A model generated the notes under the pieces. The model was not told where the DNA came from. It worked only from the letters and a program-made list of their open reading frames with translations, and did no database searches. Position numbers and translations under genes: made by a program. A stretch of DNA of 64,000 bases, taken from assembly GCA_008933995.1 (NCBI GenBank), contig WARS01000065.1, positions 620,001 through 684,000 on the forward strand. Reading direction: 5' to 3'. Positions 21,396-32,900 of this stretch are shown here, one piece after another (the first letter of the stretch is position 1; every line of letters starts with the position of its first letter). Source of the stretch: Datnioides undecimradiatus. Its lineage: Eukaryota; Chordata; Actinopteri; Lobotiformes; Datnioididae.

Positions 21396-23829
21396 CATTT
21401 TATCTTCCAGATTTTCCCATGTGGTCCAGTAATTGGACGGGTTGGAACAAAAGAACCATTAGGCGACCACCTGCAGTTTTATAAAAGATAAAAGACATTA
21501 AATAATGAAAACAGCATCTTTGTACATGTTGAATACTTCAACAAACACAACAAAGGCTTGTGTTTAATTATCCCACAAGTGATAGGTCCACTTTTGAGGC
21601 AGTTTGAAAGTACAAAGTGTAATATTTTAACATTAATAATTAATTGAGGGATAAGTTGTACCCCATCAGGTTAAATTTGAAAGAGCGCTCTAAGACTCAT
21701 ATCAGGAACTGCTTTACAATAATTTCTAATAATATAAAACTCGAGTCTGCCTGCATATCTGCAGCTCCACAGTGACTTAACTTGTCAGAATGTATATTCA
21801 CTATCAAAGGCTGCAGGCCGTTATCACGTCTAATCTTTCTCTTTGCTCTTCAAAACAAACTCAAGGTTGAGCGACAGTGAGGCAGATGAATAGCAACATC
21901 CTGTGTGGTGACAGGAAGTGTCAGTGTTATTGTAAAAGCACCGCTGATTTAAATACTAGGTGCAGAGTAGTGTCTGGCAGGCTAAAATCAAATATGTCTC
22001 ATTTAGGTTAAACATTAGATTAATATTTATGACGGTCTACTCATCTAAGGTCTAAAATTAAACACTGCTGGCCCAGTGGAAAGAATTTTAGTTTTACATC
22101 AAAGATCCCACAAAAGACTTTGCCCAGTCCGATGGAGGGCAGAATCTGGTTTATGTAGGGGCAATTTTATATTTCTGAAATGTGTTTTTTCCAATAATAA
22201 AGGCAGCCAAGGCATTTGAATATACATCAGGCTTGAGAGTCAGATTGAAAGGTTCAAATTCATCCCAACTGAAGCCGACCTTGCGGTCCAGGCATGTCGG
22301 CACTCAGTCCTAGTGGTCATTTTGGTGCCCTGTGTGGTCCACTTGTCCAAGCTAAATGGAAACAGAGTGTTCGACAAACAGCCTGTCCACCCACGGGCGT
22401 TTTTCAACAAGAACCTTGTAGACGCCACCGCTGCTGACCGCTTTGCCACACACTCAATATCGCACAGACACACACACACACTTAAAGACCCACTGTCACC
22501 TTCCCCGGGGGTGCTCTCTGGACCACCGAAACACAGCCCACCGCCCACGCCGCTGTCACTCACTTGTAGCTCCGCCCGTCCACTCTGCCTTCCCACACGC
22601 GCACATACACACATAAACACAGTCATTGGCCGCCCACACGTGCCAGTTAACCTACTAATGAGGCGGCATGGGTCGTGTCGCGTTCCGTTGTCCCCACGGG
22701 GCTGGCCGACCTGTCTCCGTGTCAGTTCTATTCCCGCCCACGCTGACTGCCTGATGGACTGTCTCGCCTAATTGACTGACTGAATTACAGACTGACCGTC
22801 TGAATGACTGACTGGATAAACATGGAGCATGCTGGGATAGCGTGGGCGTGGGAACTTTAAGCGAAACACGTGGGCGTAGACTGGAGCGCAAAGGGTGCTA
22901 TAGCTGCAAAAGACTCAGCCTTATGATATTCCTATATGGATTTTCAGTATTCTGCAATTATTATTGAGTCATGGCCTTTTGCCCTCTGCATACCAACTGC
23001 TGTCCTTATGGTATTTTCCAATTTCCATTTAATGGTTGCCTGACATTTGTGTAGGGATGCATACTTTTGCCATTTGAATGACTATTAGAAAATGACTCAT
23101 TAGACCATCTCGCAAAATGATTCTGTTTAATAGAAGTTTTTTTTAAAGGTTCAGGGGAAAAAAGGAAAATACTTATGATAATAAAGAGAATTTAGCATAT
23201 TTAAAAGCTGTGAATGTTACAAGACCCGAAGCTGTGTGTTTTACTTCTGTTTCCATGGTGTTTATTTTGCTTTTTGCACTAGCCTGCCTTAAGTGTGATA
23301 GTAAACGTGTTGTCAGCAGAATGTAATAGATCGGTGTCGGAGGAACAGTTTATTCAATTAATTTTCCCCACATTAAACATGTTACACACCTCCTGTTGTC
23401 ACATTGTCAGAATAATGGTTGGGAGTGCTCAGGCTTCGATGCAGCAATTAAAACCAAATGGAAGTTTGCTGTTTCCTGCGCAGAACTGATGGACAGTTAT
23501 TTCAGTACCAATTGATATGCAGCACCTGTCCTGCTTTCCCTTTGAGTGAGTGTACGGTGTCATGTGTTTCTCTGTGTGTGTGTGTGTGTGAGAGTGTGTG
23601 TGACTCATGCCAGTCCCTTGGTGATGATCATCTATTGTGAGCGTGGCAGCAGCCCGAACACTTGACTGCACAACTGTTAATTTCTCTCTCAGTGCATAAA
23701 TTAATAGTTCATAAATAAGCGAATAAATTAAAGAATGGATGGGAGGAGAGAGAAGGAGGAGAGGAATGGGGGCAGGAAAAACTTTCTCATCAGAAAAATT
23801 TAATTTCTCACTCCGACACCCACGAGGAT
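21396..23829. other. Unique sequence with one conserved-looking patch
   Basis: AT-rich and featureless to about 22240. From 22250 to 22480 the sequence is repeat-free and balanced, and open on both strands, but no protein family is evident. A patch of ACTG-type repeats lies at 22740-22815. A TG array of about 10 units with AG interruptions lies at 23573-23600. No gene recognised. Confidence 0.45.
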
Positions 23830-23862
23830 GGGGGGGGGGAGGAGGGAGGCGGGGGCGGTGGG
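23830..23862 (+). other. G-quadruplex-forming motif
   Basis: Runs of 10, 3, 5 and 3 guanines are separated by short AGGA, AGGC and CGGT spacers, fitting the G3+N1-7 rule on the plus strand. It lies just before a TG-rich stretch (23870-23910). Confidence 0.75.
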
Positions 23863-25379
23863 TAATGGGTGTGAGTGTGCATGTGTGTTTGTGTGTGTGC
23901 CTGTGTGTCTGTGCAGAAGGGATTCATTTTCAGCTTTGCTATCACACCCCTCTGAGCACTGACATGTTGGCATGTTTTTTTGTTTTTTTTTTGTCTTTTC
24001 CCGAGATCCACATTCGACAAACATCTGTGCCCGTTACTAAACACACACACAACTAAGAGGAGGCCGTGATGCACCACGGCACCGGTACAGTTTTGACTTG
24101 AGTTTACTGATGTGTTGTGATAACAGGGAGTCAGTATGGTCTTAAAGCCATGTAGCCACTCCTCTGTCTCAGCCTTACATACATCAAGAGAATGTCAGGC
24201 AGAGCAGCTGGTCAGAGAAGGGTGGAGATGAAAGGTGGAGCATGTTGTTCACCTGCCTTCATTTTGTCATGAAAACAACACAGGTCACAAATGGGAAAGT
24301 ATCAGCTTTTTCAGGCCCAAATACAGTATTCCTCCCTCCGTATAGTTCACCTTGGTTTAATCACTCCATTCAGATGTCAAATCAGAATGCTATACTTTTC
24401 CTGGGGAGGCAGAAGCGCAATCCTCATGGGGTAAAACACACCGTTGTTATTTTTGACAGCATGCTAGTTCACGAAGTATGTCAGAAATAGTGAGAAGGTC
24501 AAATAAAGTTAGGTGAATCAGCTTTCAGTGCAGCAGTGGATGGCAGCAGCAGCATCGGTATCATAAATTGAATGTTGCGGCTGAAGGTTTGGGTGGTGGA
24601 GGGATTTTTTTTTTTTTTTTGTTATGTTTTTTTGTTTGCTTTCAGCTCATGATGCTCGGGAGCCTTGTTTGCTAGCCAGTGGCTAGTGTGCATTCATCAA
24701 CAAATGTGATTTGCAGCGGTAATACTTTAAACTGAATAATATGACCGACGGCTCGGATGGTGGGTAGCGTGTTTCAGCTTTTAACACAGTAGCAGCCACT
24801 GGAGAGTGAAAGTAGTTAGCAGCACCAAATATGGAAATTGATGTGCTGAACATAACATTCCACTGTGGGAATATGTGCAAGTGGATGCTGATGTAACTGT
24901 AGACTGTTAAAAGTAAAAGCTTTTCTGTTCCATCTACAGTATCCCAGCATTAAAATCTAATGAATTGAAGTTGAAATGTAGTTAATAGTTTGCAAAACTG
25001 ACATTACTGTCCAAGTTTTTATCTGTTTTCATCATTAAAGTAGCTGCAGCTCGGCATGGTCTTGTCATTACAGTTTCTCCAGGACTAAGTGAGTCTGCAC
25101 AAGGTAAATATGGCTTGGGAGAATCTTGAGGATAAAACAAATAACAACAAGCTGACATATGTGTTGACCTTGTTACTTTAATCATCTTAGAAAGGGTTAG
25201 GGGCAGAATAGATTATTCGCAACGCTCTGAGTCACTTTTCCTATTTGCTGTGCACTGAATAGCCACTTTTGAGGTGCCAACCTCCACATTATGTTTTGCC
25301 CAAACGATCCCGCGTAACAAGCAAGACACCCTTGAAAAGCTGTTTGCTTGTGATTTTAAGGAGAATATGTCCTAATTTT
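23863..25379. other. Unique sequence, no gene seen
   Basis: Holds degenerate TG, a T15 run at 24605-24620 and unremarkable unique DNA. The 82-codon plus frame at 24242-24490 has no recognisable domain. Confidence 0.5.
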
Positions 25380-26230
25380 TGATTAGCTGCACATCAAAAA
25401 ATAATGTGCAAGCGCCCGCAATGTGCGATAATGCGTGTGGTTCCGAATTTGTAATATGCAAAAGCTGATTTCCCTCGCTAGTCATTACTGTTTCCAATAA
25501 ACCGGGGATTGGCCCAGTGCAGACACTTGGCCAGCCATTTGGGCTTAAGGATGACTCCTTTGGGCTGGAACGTGGCCATGCTGGTGAACAGCTATGTCGG
25601 TTTGTTTGTTTTGATCCACTCCTCAGCACAGCATGGTGTTTGGAAGACTTTCCCTAGGATTACATATACCATGAAAAGTAGTTTACTACATTCACTGGAT
25701 TCTGACCAAAGACTGCTGGGAGATGAGGTCTGCTGAGGTCTGCTAAGACTACTCCCATTCAATTATTTATTTTGGCGCCCTGCTTTTGAATGTAGGTCCT
25801 TGCGACTGAGTGAATTCCTGAGACGCCTCTTTGGCTTTTCATTGTCCTGAACCAAAAATGATCACATGCTTGGTGGAAAAGAACAGACTAAACACCTTGA
25901 ATCAATTACAAAGACGATATAAAGAAGCTGGGTTATCCAGTTAGCCAGACAGCTGCGGAGAACGAACACTAAAAATGGATGTTTTTCAGCCGTGCCCTGT
26001 GATGACCTCTCTGTATAACACGGTGCTGTCTTTAGGGTTTTTTCTGCGCAATGTTTCCAAACTTTTTCTCCGTGTGATTGTCCTGAATGTGCCCTTGAAG
26101 AGAGCAGCCGACAACAGACGCTGCAGAGATCCTCCCTGTAAAAGTGTTTTTAATTATTAATGCTGGCCCTCCATACTGGCAGAACTCCAGGCTGCCTGTG
26201 GACGGCCACCACATTTCACTCACTCACTGC
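25380..26230. other. Conserved-looking non-coding block C
   Basis: Repeat-free sequence in two parts, about 25380-25620 and 25970-26230. The second contains 'TTTTTAATTATTAATGC' and 'CATGAATTATTC', homeodomain-type cores. Frames are short and disrupted. Enhancer-like by texture only. Confidence 0.3.
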
Positions 26231-26877
26231 CATGAATTATTCTCACGGAACATGCTCGCACTTGCATGCGTGCAAATACATACCTGCACACAAAAACACA
26301 CATGCAAGAAGACGCACCTAGCGGACGCATGAAACCCACTGCACATGCACACACGTACACAACATGCTTGCTAATGACGCAGTGCATCCCGTAAAACACA
26401 GGCCATTTGCAGTATTTATCATGTAGGTAAACACACAGAGGCATGGTACTTATGCAAGAATGTACACAAACCTACACACAGAGGCAACTGCGCACTCCCA
26501 CACACTGCCATGTTCCCTCTGTATGTTATCTGACACATTACACACGCACACTTCAGCAGACACACAATGGATCCCCGAGCACACACAGGCCATTTGCAGT
26601 ATTTCTTCTATTCAGTGTAGTCCGTCCAGCTGTCAGCAGGCTGTCAGTGTGTTCAGTTGCCAGGCAAACAGCCCCGCCTCCTCCCAATAATAAAATATGC
26701 CTTTAAAATGTCACTCAGTCCCGAAAGAGCAAAAGCAGAGGCAACAAATCGATTCACATTAGTTGTTCAATTGACTTTGGCTTGAACTCCCACTTTCCCT
26801 TTGTCTCATCCATGTTCGTGCTTTCTTTCTTTTTTCTTTCTTTCTTAACTCCAGTCTCTTTTTGTGTCACTTATGCC

Positions 26878-26878
<1 letters not shown>
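26231..26878. repeat. Degenerate CA region with a local duplication
   Basis: Decayed CA-rich DNA. The exact 22-mer 'ACACAGGCCATTTGCAGTAT' plus TT occurs twice, ending at 26417 and 26604, about 187 bases apart, with weaker similarity (GCATCCCG / GGATCCCCG) just upstream of each copy. This suggests an old local duplication. Confidence 0.65.
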
Positions 26879-26920
<42 letters not shown>

Positions 26921-26948
26921 ACCTTCAATTCTCTCTGGTTTACTCTTG

Positions 26949-26990
<42 letters not shown>
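26879..26990 (+). repeat. (TTTC)n tetranucleotide arrays
   Basis: Two arrays, about 26879-26920 and 26953-26990, separated by 32 bases, with a shorter decayed one at 26820-26846. They explain the (FLS)n frames. C/T-rich DNA continues to about 27180. Confidence 0.95.
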
Positions 26991-26992
<2 letters not shown>

Positions 26993-27189
26993 CTCTCTCT
27001 ACTGGCTCCATATTTTCACCCGTCCCCATCTACCCAGTCGTCCCTTTGTGCCCCCCCTCGTCACCTGCTTTTTCATTTTGCTTTTTCCGTTTACAGGTTC
27101 ACAGATCTCTCCGCCTCCTCTCCTCCCTTCTCCTTCTCACTTCTTTCTCACCTCTTCTCTATTTTCTCCCCCAGCTAATCTAAGCGAAT

Positions 27190-27440
27190 GAATGCAGCGG
27201 TGGCGGCGGCACAACTTCTATTCACTCTCCCCGCCGACCACCGCCGTGGCAGCACTCATTTCAATTTTCACCTCGTTTTAGACTTATCACATTGACATCA
27301 TTAAGGCTCCCTCTCAGCGGCGCACTCATTCGTTATCCTCTCCATTTTACACCTTTCTATCGCTCACTCCCTCTGTTTGTGTGTGTCTCCCTTTCTCTCG
27401 CTCTCCTCTCTCTCTCCTTATCTGTCTCGCTCATTGTCAG
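27190..27440. other. GC-rich patch then pyrimidine tract
   Basis: 27195-27330 holds 'GCAGCGGTGGCGGCGGC', 'CACCGCCGTGG' and 'CACATTGACATCATTAAGG', and looks conserved. From 27340 a C/T-rich tract runs up to an AG at 27440. Confidence 0.35.
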
Positions 27441-27470
27441 AGGATTTAAAAGGCTCTCTATTTGAGAGCG
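27441..27470 (+). other. Candidate 30-nt microexon (weak)
   Basis: A long C/T tract ending 'CTCATTGTCAG' is followed by 30 bases and the donor GCG|GTGAGTGT. Only one frame is open (AG + DLKGSLFES + G), so length and phase would preserve an outer frame. The acceptor is excellent but lies in a general pyrimidine-rich region; no known family. Confidence 0.18.
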
Positions 27471-28475
27471 GTGAGTGTCTGGGCTTTGGTTTTTCATCCT
27501 AGTGACAGAAACCTGTTGGAGTCTCCTTATTCAGAATGAAAGAGTTGGACATTTTTGCCTTTTTAAAGGGGATAGCAGCGAGTGGTGTTGGGCTTGTAAA
27601 TCTGAAAAAGTGACACATGACTCATTCTGTTTGCTCATTTCTGAAGTGATAATATTCCTTCTCCCGATACAACCTTGCAGGAATATTTCGATTTCAATTT
27701 TTAGAGAAGTTCGACTGGTAATTGTGAAGAAAATGAAGAGAGTGATAATTCAGCTTCAATCTGATATCTGAAATGAAAAACCGCTGCAGTACTGCACAAA
27801 TACACTTCAGTACGAGTGAAAGAATAACCGCACAACTGTACCTCGAGACATCACCTAAAGCTCTTGGAATGTGTGATAAACATTTGTGCAATTACATTTG
27901 AAACATTTAATGTTATTAATCTATTACATTGAAAAAAAATATTGATCAATAATAAATCTCTCATGCGCTTTCATTGTCGTTCATTGCAGTGTTGACATAA
28001 AGCCAGAGAGCAGACATGGTTCCAAATCCCTGTTTGGCAAAATTTGGCTTTAAGTAAAAGAAGAAATTGAAAATATTGATTGAGCTTCGTAATGAAGTGT
28101 ATCTTGTCATGTGACTGGCCCTGAGCTCCTCCTGCAGCACTCCACTGTACTCCGTGTTTATGCATACATGCTCAGGGCTATATGTTTGCCTGGCTACTTG
28201 CACCAGCTTATCTTGCATCCAGCAGCATCTTGTTATCTGCGACTTGGAAATAAACACACTCATAATGTGTGGTAGTTTGTTCATCTTATCTCAGTGCAAT
28301 GTTTTCTCAAAATTGAATCAGTTTTGCCACAGTGTTGATACTTCACTAGGCTTATCTCATTGTGTTGTCCACATTAGAGGAGGGCTGCTGGGTCTGCGAA
28401 CCCTGCTGCATCTGAATGTTGTCTCAGTGTTTGGCCCAGCTCTTTCTTCAGCTTATCTGACCAGTGTTTTCACAG
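27471..28475. other. Unique sequence, no gene seen
   Basis: AT-rich unique DNA. The 98-codon frame at 27475-27771 and the minus frame at 27961-28284 match nothing I know. Confidence 0.5.
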
Positions 28476-28562
28476 ACGGTGTTTGACACGGAGGACCCTA
28501 CTGTTGGCTGGGTGGAGCTGACAGGTCAGGGGTCAAGTGAAGTGAAACTGGCAACGGGAGAG
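28476..28562 (+). other. Candidate 87-nt cassette exon
   Basis: 'CCAGTGTTTTCACAG' precedes a segment open in one frame only, reading TVFDTEDPTVGWVELTGQG then SSEVKLATGE (29 codons). Two donors fit: ACAG|GTCAGG after 49 nt (28524) and GAG|GTCAGG after 87 nt (28562). The longer form is exactly 29 codons, phase 0 to 0. The peptide is acidic and soluble-looking. I cannot assign it to a family. Splice sites are good but not maximal. Confidence 0.25.
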
Positions 28563-28905
28563 GTCAGGAGAAAGGGAAGAATAGAATACAGGGAATGGAG
28601 ATGGAGGTGGAGGAAGGTTAAGACCCCGCTGAAAAGGAGCCCAAAGTTAATATCCTTCGTCATCCCCTGTGCCTTAACCTGGGGCTAAACTAATATGGCC
28701 TCTCCTAATGAACAACAGTGGCCCACATCTGCATTGTTAGTCAGGAATCTTTTCGCTGCCATCTTGGATCAATTTGAGGGCAAATAAAATCTGAGTGCCA
28801 GGGCCATTTCTGGGTCTCCGGTGGCTTGCTTGCCACACCGCAGGCTTTCACAAGGTGGGAGTCACAATATAAGAGTGTGCCTCAGGGGAAGAAAGCAAAA
28901 GCTTT

Positions 28906-28908
<3 letters not shown>
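28563..28908. other. Unique, partly conserved-looking sequence
   Basis: Purine-rich to 28640, then a repeat-free block (28690-28860) with 'CTCCTAATGAAC' and 'GCCATCTTGGATC'. No coding signal. Confidence 0.4.

Positions 28909-28968
<60 letters not shown>
28909..28968 (+). repeat. (CA)30 microsatellite
   Basis: Sixty uninterrupted bases of CA, the longest pure dinucleotide array in the window and so probably polymorphic. Confidence 0.97.
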
Positions 28969-28972
<4 letters not shown>

Positions 28973-29011
28973 CTCCCGTCTATAAACAGAGGCCCAGGGT
29001 AGGGTGCGGTC
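28973..29011 (-). other. Candidate 39-nt microexon (weak)
   Basis: On the minus strand 'CCCAACTCCGGCCGCAG' precedes 39 bases reading DRTLPWASVYRRE, then the strong donor GAG|GTGAGTGTGTG. The donor runs straight into the (CA)30 array, that is (UG)n in the transcript, a known context for CELF/TDP-43-type splicing control. Length is a multiple of three. The acceptor is C/A-rich rather than a clean tract. No family match. Confidence 0.17.
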
Positions 29012-31873
29012 CTGCGGCCGGAGTTGGGATGGTGTTTGGAGGAGTAGAAGGTACAGGTTACAGGCTGGTGGCGACAGTGGCAGCGCCGCGGTGAGCCTTA
29101 CGAGCCTGGCGTCATGCACCCAGCGTGTCGCACCTCCCTGCCCGTAAAGACGTTTTAAAATCCAACAGCCCTTCTCAACAGGAAACTGAGGTTTTTCTGA
29201 TGGAATTTTTTTTTTTTATATAAACATCAAAACCAGAACACCGCTAATTAGCATCCACTGTGCGTATGCATATTTGAACATGTGTGCGTGTGCATGCACA
29301 CGCTCATATGCATCTGTACGTCTGTCCGTCCAGTGTGCACGTTCACACTTGCGCACATGCACACTCTGGCTGCTGTATTTTGATTGTGCGTGTGTGCGTC
29401 GCACGTGTGGGTGTGATGCTGCGATAAAAGTCAAAATAAGGGTGCCACATGGGATCGTTTATCTCGCGTCAGACCGCTTCTGTCTAATTAGTGTGAAACA
29501 GTAGAAAAATATAGGCAACTGTAATTAAAGTTGGGGATCAAGATGTGTGTGTTGCACATATGGTGCATGTGAGTATGTTTTGCTAGCAGTATGTACTGTA
29601 TGTCTGAATCCCCGTGGTGTTTCAGGTAAAGCTATCACTGCTGTCAGAGGTAATGTGCTGCATATGCTCAACAGTTTTTCGTTCACACCCCGCATGTCTC
29701 TGTCTGTGTAATAACCTGAAGATTAAAGATTTCCTGTTGTTGAGTAAGCCTAAACCCTCATTTTCAGATGGGATGAATCACGGGGATGATTTAGGTTGCG
29801 TTCATCTGGAGCCTGCGTGCAGCAGTTTATTTGAACTCTTGAACTCTTGAGTTTCATTCATCTGTCCAGGTGAGAACGGAGCATTCGACTTTACAGAGAT
29901 ACCTTTTTTAAATGCAGCTCTTTCTCTCCTATTCCCAGACAACTGCAGCATGTTGTGGTAGGAGTGAGAACATAATCTGAACAGGAAATTGCTCTGGAAC
30001 GCAAGGGTTTATGGGTATATGGAGACAGATTATAAAGTCTTAAAGCCAAGTCACTGATGCTTGGAAAGCATAACAGAAAAAAATAACCGAGGGCAGATTC
30101 AGTCTGGGCTGATGCTCAGATTCTATTTTTGTATGTATTTTTAACTGGTTTTTGCAGCACAGAAGGTTAATTATAAGAGCACAAACCCATTATGCTAAGC
30201 TGAAGTTTAAGGGACGAGAATCAGATTTGTTTTTTGTTCCCCTAAGGGCCAAATATGCAACCTGGTAGGAAGTTGCCATAAGTCTAATAGATCGGATATT
30301 TAGTTTCTGTTGTATTTAATTGTCTCTGACCTGTGGTTCGCCTCCAATTAGGCATGTTGTCTCAAATCAATCTTATGAGCCTAGACATCTATATCTGTTC
30401 AAAAAACATCCGGGCAGGTGCACGTTTAAGCAGGATTTATATTAGGGTGCAGCACAACCTTAGGATCGTAGTCTTGCATTGTCTCCCAATGCTCTCTGTT
30501 CTCCTTTCCCTTGTTGTGACATTTCTTCTTTACCTCATCTTTACCATTCTTGTTGTGTTGCACGACGAGGTTTTGGGAAAACAATTTGTCTCAGCATAGA
30601 ATGTGATAAATGAAAGCCATATGTCTTCACGAGAACAGATTGAGCCCTGTGTGTGTTGACAGTACATTTTGTCCCAGTGGGGCTTCCATCGAAGCCCTGA
30701 CATTTTCAGACAATATTGCGGTGTTGAGCCACAGTTAGGATTTCATAAGTCAAGCTAACACTGGAGACGTGTGCGTATGTGCATGTGTGTGTGTGTGCGC
30801 TAACACGACGATCATCTCTCTCCCTGTCTCAGTGTTTCAGTGTCTTTGTCACAACACTTATTACTTTCTGCAGCGTGTGTGTACATGTTTGTGTGCGTGT
30901 GTTTGCGTGCATCTGTCTCAGAACATACTCTGAATCTCTGAATATGTGTTCCTTTGAATTCCTCTGTCTGTCACTCTGTTTGTCCTTTGTTTCATAAGCC
31001 TGTCTGCTTGTTGTCTGGGGTAAGATGACACATTATTTTTCCATATTTTTCTGTCTATCTTTCCCCATTTTTGTCTTTTATCCAGTTGTTTTGCCCAGGT
31101 ATCCCTGCCATTAGGGCGTGCAGTCTCCAAGGCCTTGATGCTATCTGCCGCGTGATATCTGAACTAATGCCGCACTTTTGTACCACCCCCATGAGCACAT
31201 GGCTGGTAAAAACAGGCTTTCCTGCCTTTTCAGCTGTCAGAAGTCACAAGGAATAGCCTGATAGGAGGCTGGGAGAAGCTTCAAATTTATATTTCAATAT
31301 ACTTATCTGCCTCTACTGCCTCTACTATACAACACTGAAGACAGAAAGAATTGTCTGCAGTACTAATGTATTATAGATGCAGGAGAATGCATGAGGGGGG
31401 ATTTCTACAGTAGCAACCACTGTGCACATGACTTTTTCTTTTTATGGTCATAAATATGTTTATATTAGATCCAGACTGATGTCAGTATTTGAAAATTCAA
31501 ATATTTGAGAATGTTAATGATATTCATTTTTGTTATAAACAGAACAAACTTGATGATGATCTCGCTGATATTGCTGTTGTGATAGATGTTCAAAAATAAA
31601 CTACAGCAACAGTGTGACGTCAGACATATGGCATGTTGTATCTGTACTTAACACTGATCTATGCTAGTTTGCTGTTTCCTAGATAGGCCTTAATTTAGCA
31701 ATAAAGTTTAGCAATAAAATGCATTTCTACTAAATTTAAAATGATCCATTTTGACTTCTGTGGTTAAAAATTGAAACATATTGTTCCACAAGCAGAAAAA
31801 CATTTTTGTGTGAACTCACTAACTACTAATTATCATTGTCACTGTGGATTCATTTCCCATCATTTCCTTTTTA
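29012..31873. other. Unique non-coding sequence
   Basis: GC-rich with CGCCGCGG to about 29150, then unique DNA with degenerate TG near 29280-29420 and 30770-30910. Many short frames, none protein-like. No gene recognised. Confidence 0.5.
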
Positions 31874-32131
31874 TAATTGATTGTTTGGTCTAAAATGTCA
31901 GGAACTAGTGAAAAACACCAATCTTGAGTTATAAAAGGCCGCTGTGAAGTCTTGTTTTCTCCAAAACACAAAGATTTATTATCATAACACATCAGAATTT
32001 GAGAAACAGGCAGAATAATAATTAATAATAACCATTAATATCTGTTTCTTATAAAATATTTACTAAATGAGTAATCTATAATGACATTTTGCTGATGGTG
32101 TTTCGACGGATCAATTACTGATGAATCATCT
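31874..32131 (+). repeat. Relic of a dispersed teleost repeat
   Basis: Phrases in order: 'ATTGATTGTTTGGTCTAAAA' + 'TGTCAGGAACTAGTGAAAAA', 'GTGAAGTCTTGTTTTCTCCA', 'AACACAAAGATTTATTATCA', and 'CGACGGATCAATTACTGATG'. I know this order from a very abundant fish repeat (usual form '...gtttggtctataaaatgtcagaaaatagtg...cttgttttgtcc...aaagatattcagtttactatca...cgattaatcgattatc'). No family name is asserted. Old copy. Confidence 0.6.
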
Positions 32132-32744
32132 TGTTTTTTTTATTTTTAATTGGAATGAAAGGAGCACAACTCAGCATATTTAGTTTCCTGTCATCATAGC
32201 AGATGTCAGTAGTGATTTTACAGTTTTCCTATCCAAACTCTTAACTGCATCATTATGTACACAATCATCATAACAGGCTTGATTATTGTAGACACTACTT
32301 TGCACATTAGATACAGTTTAATGTTTAACAGACGCAATAATAGATCCATCAAGTCAAAATGCAGACTCACACAACTGTCACACAATAAGTCTGACCTTCA
32401 TAGAGATAAGATAGGGTATATTTCACTTTATATATAAGGTATACAAAATATATGGAAACACCTTTCAATTCAGAGTAGCATAAAACAATGCAATACAGAC
32501 CACGCTTTTCAGTAAAGAACTGCAAATTGTTTGAATGGTACTATATATCCCATGTACCTCTATGTACTATTATGCGTAGTACATAATATTGCATAGTAGT
32601 ATACAGCACATAAGATTGGTAAAAGCTTTCAGGGATGTGACAGTGTTTGTTCGTTCTGGCGGAAACACAACAGAGAGGAAGAAGGGAAGAGGCAATCCTG
32701 CACTTTATCCCCCTTTCAATATATAATGCTCACTCGGGGAATTC
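32132..32744. other. AT-rich unique sequence
   Basis: Includes a small imperfect hairpin near 32566-32602 (TACTATTATGC ... GCATAGTAGTA). Nothing else is supportable. Confidence 0.5.
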
Positions 32745-32900
32745 TTTGAGCCACAGCCACAATCATCGGCACCCTCTGCCCCCTCTCTCTCTCCCCTTTT
32801 TCCCTCTCTTTCTCTTTCTCTCGCTCTCTTTTCCTCCTCCTCTCTATGTCTCTCCCCCTCTCTTTGTTTCCCTTCCTCTCTGTGCCCATCATACCGCACT
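32745..32900 (+). repeat. Polypyrimidine tract
   Basis: About 150 bases that are almost all C and T in imperfect CTCT, CCCTT and TCCTC units. It explains the Glu/Arg-rich minus-strand frames. Confidence 0.8.

Noticed and set aside
22313-22771. 152-residue plus frame and overlapping minus frame
   Set aside because: Open on both strands in GC-richer DNA with CA-rich insert; no recognisable domain and no splice framework.
32640-32665. TTTGTTCGTTC, resembling the miR-375 seed region
   Set aside because: Match ends after 11 bases and the flanks do not form the required hairpin.
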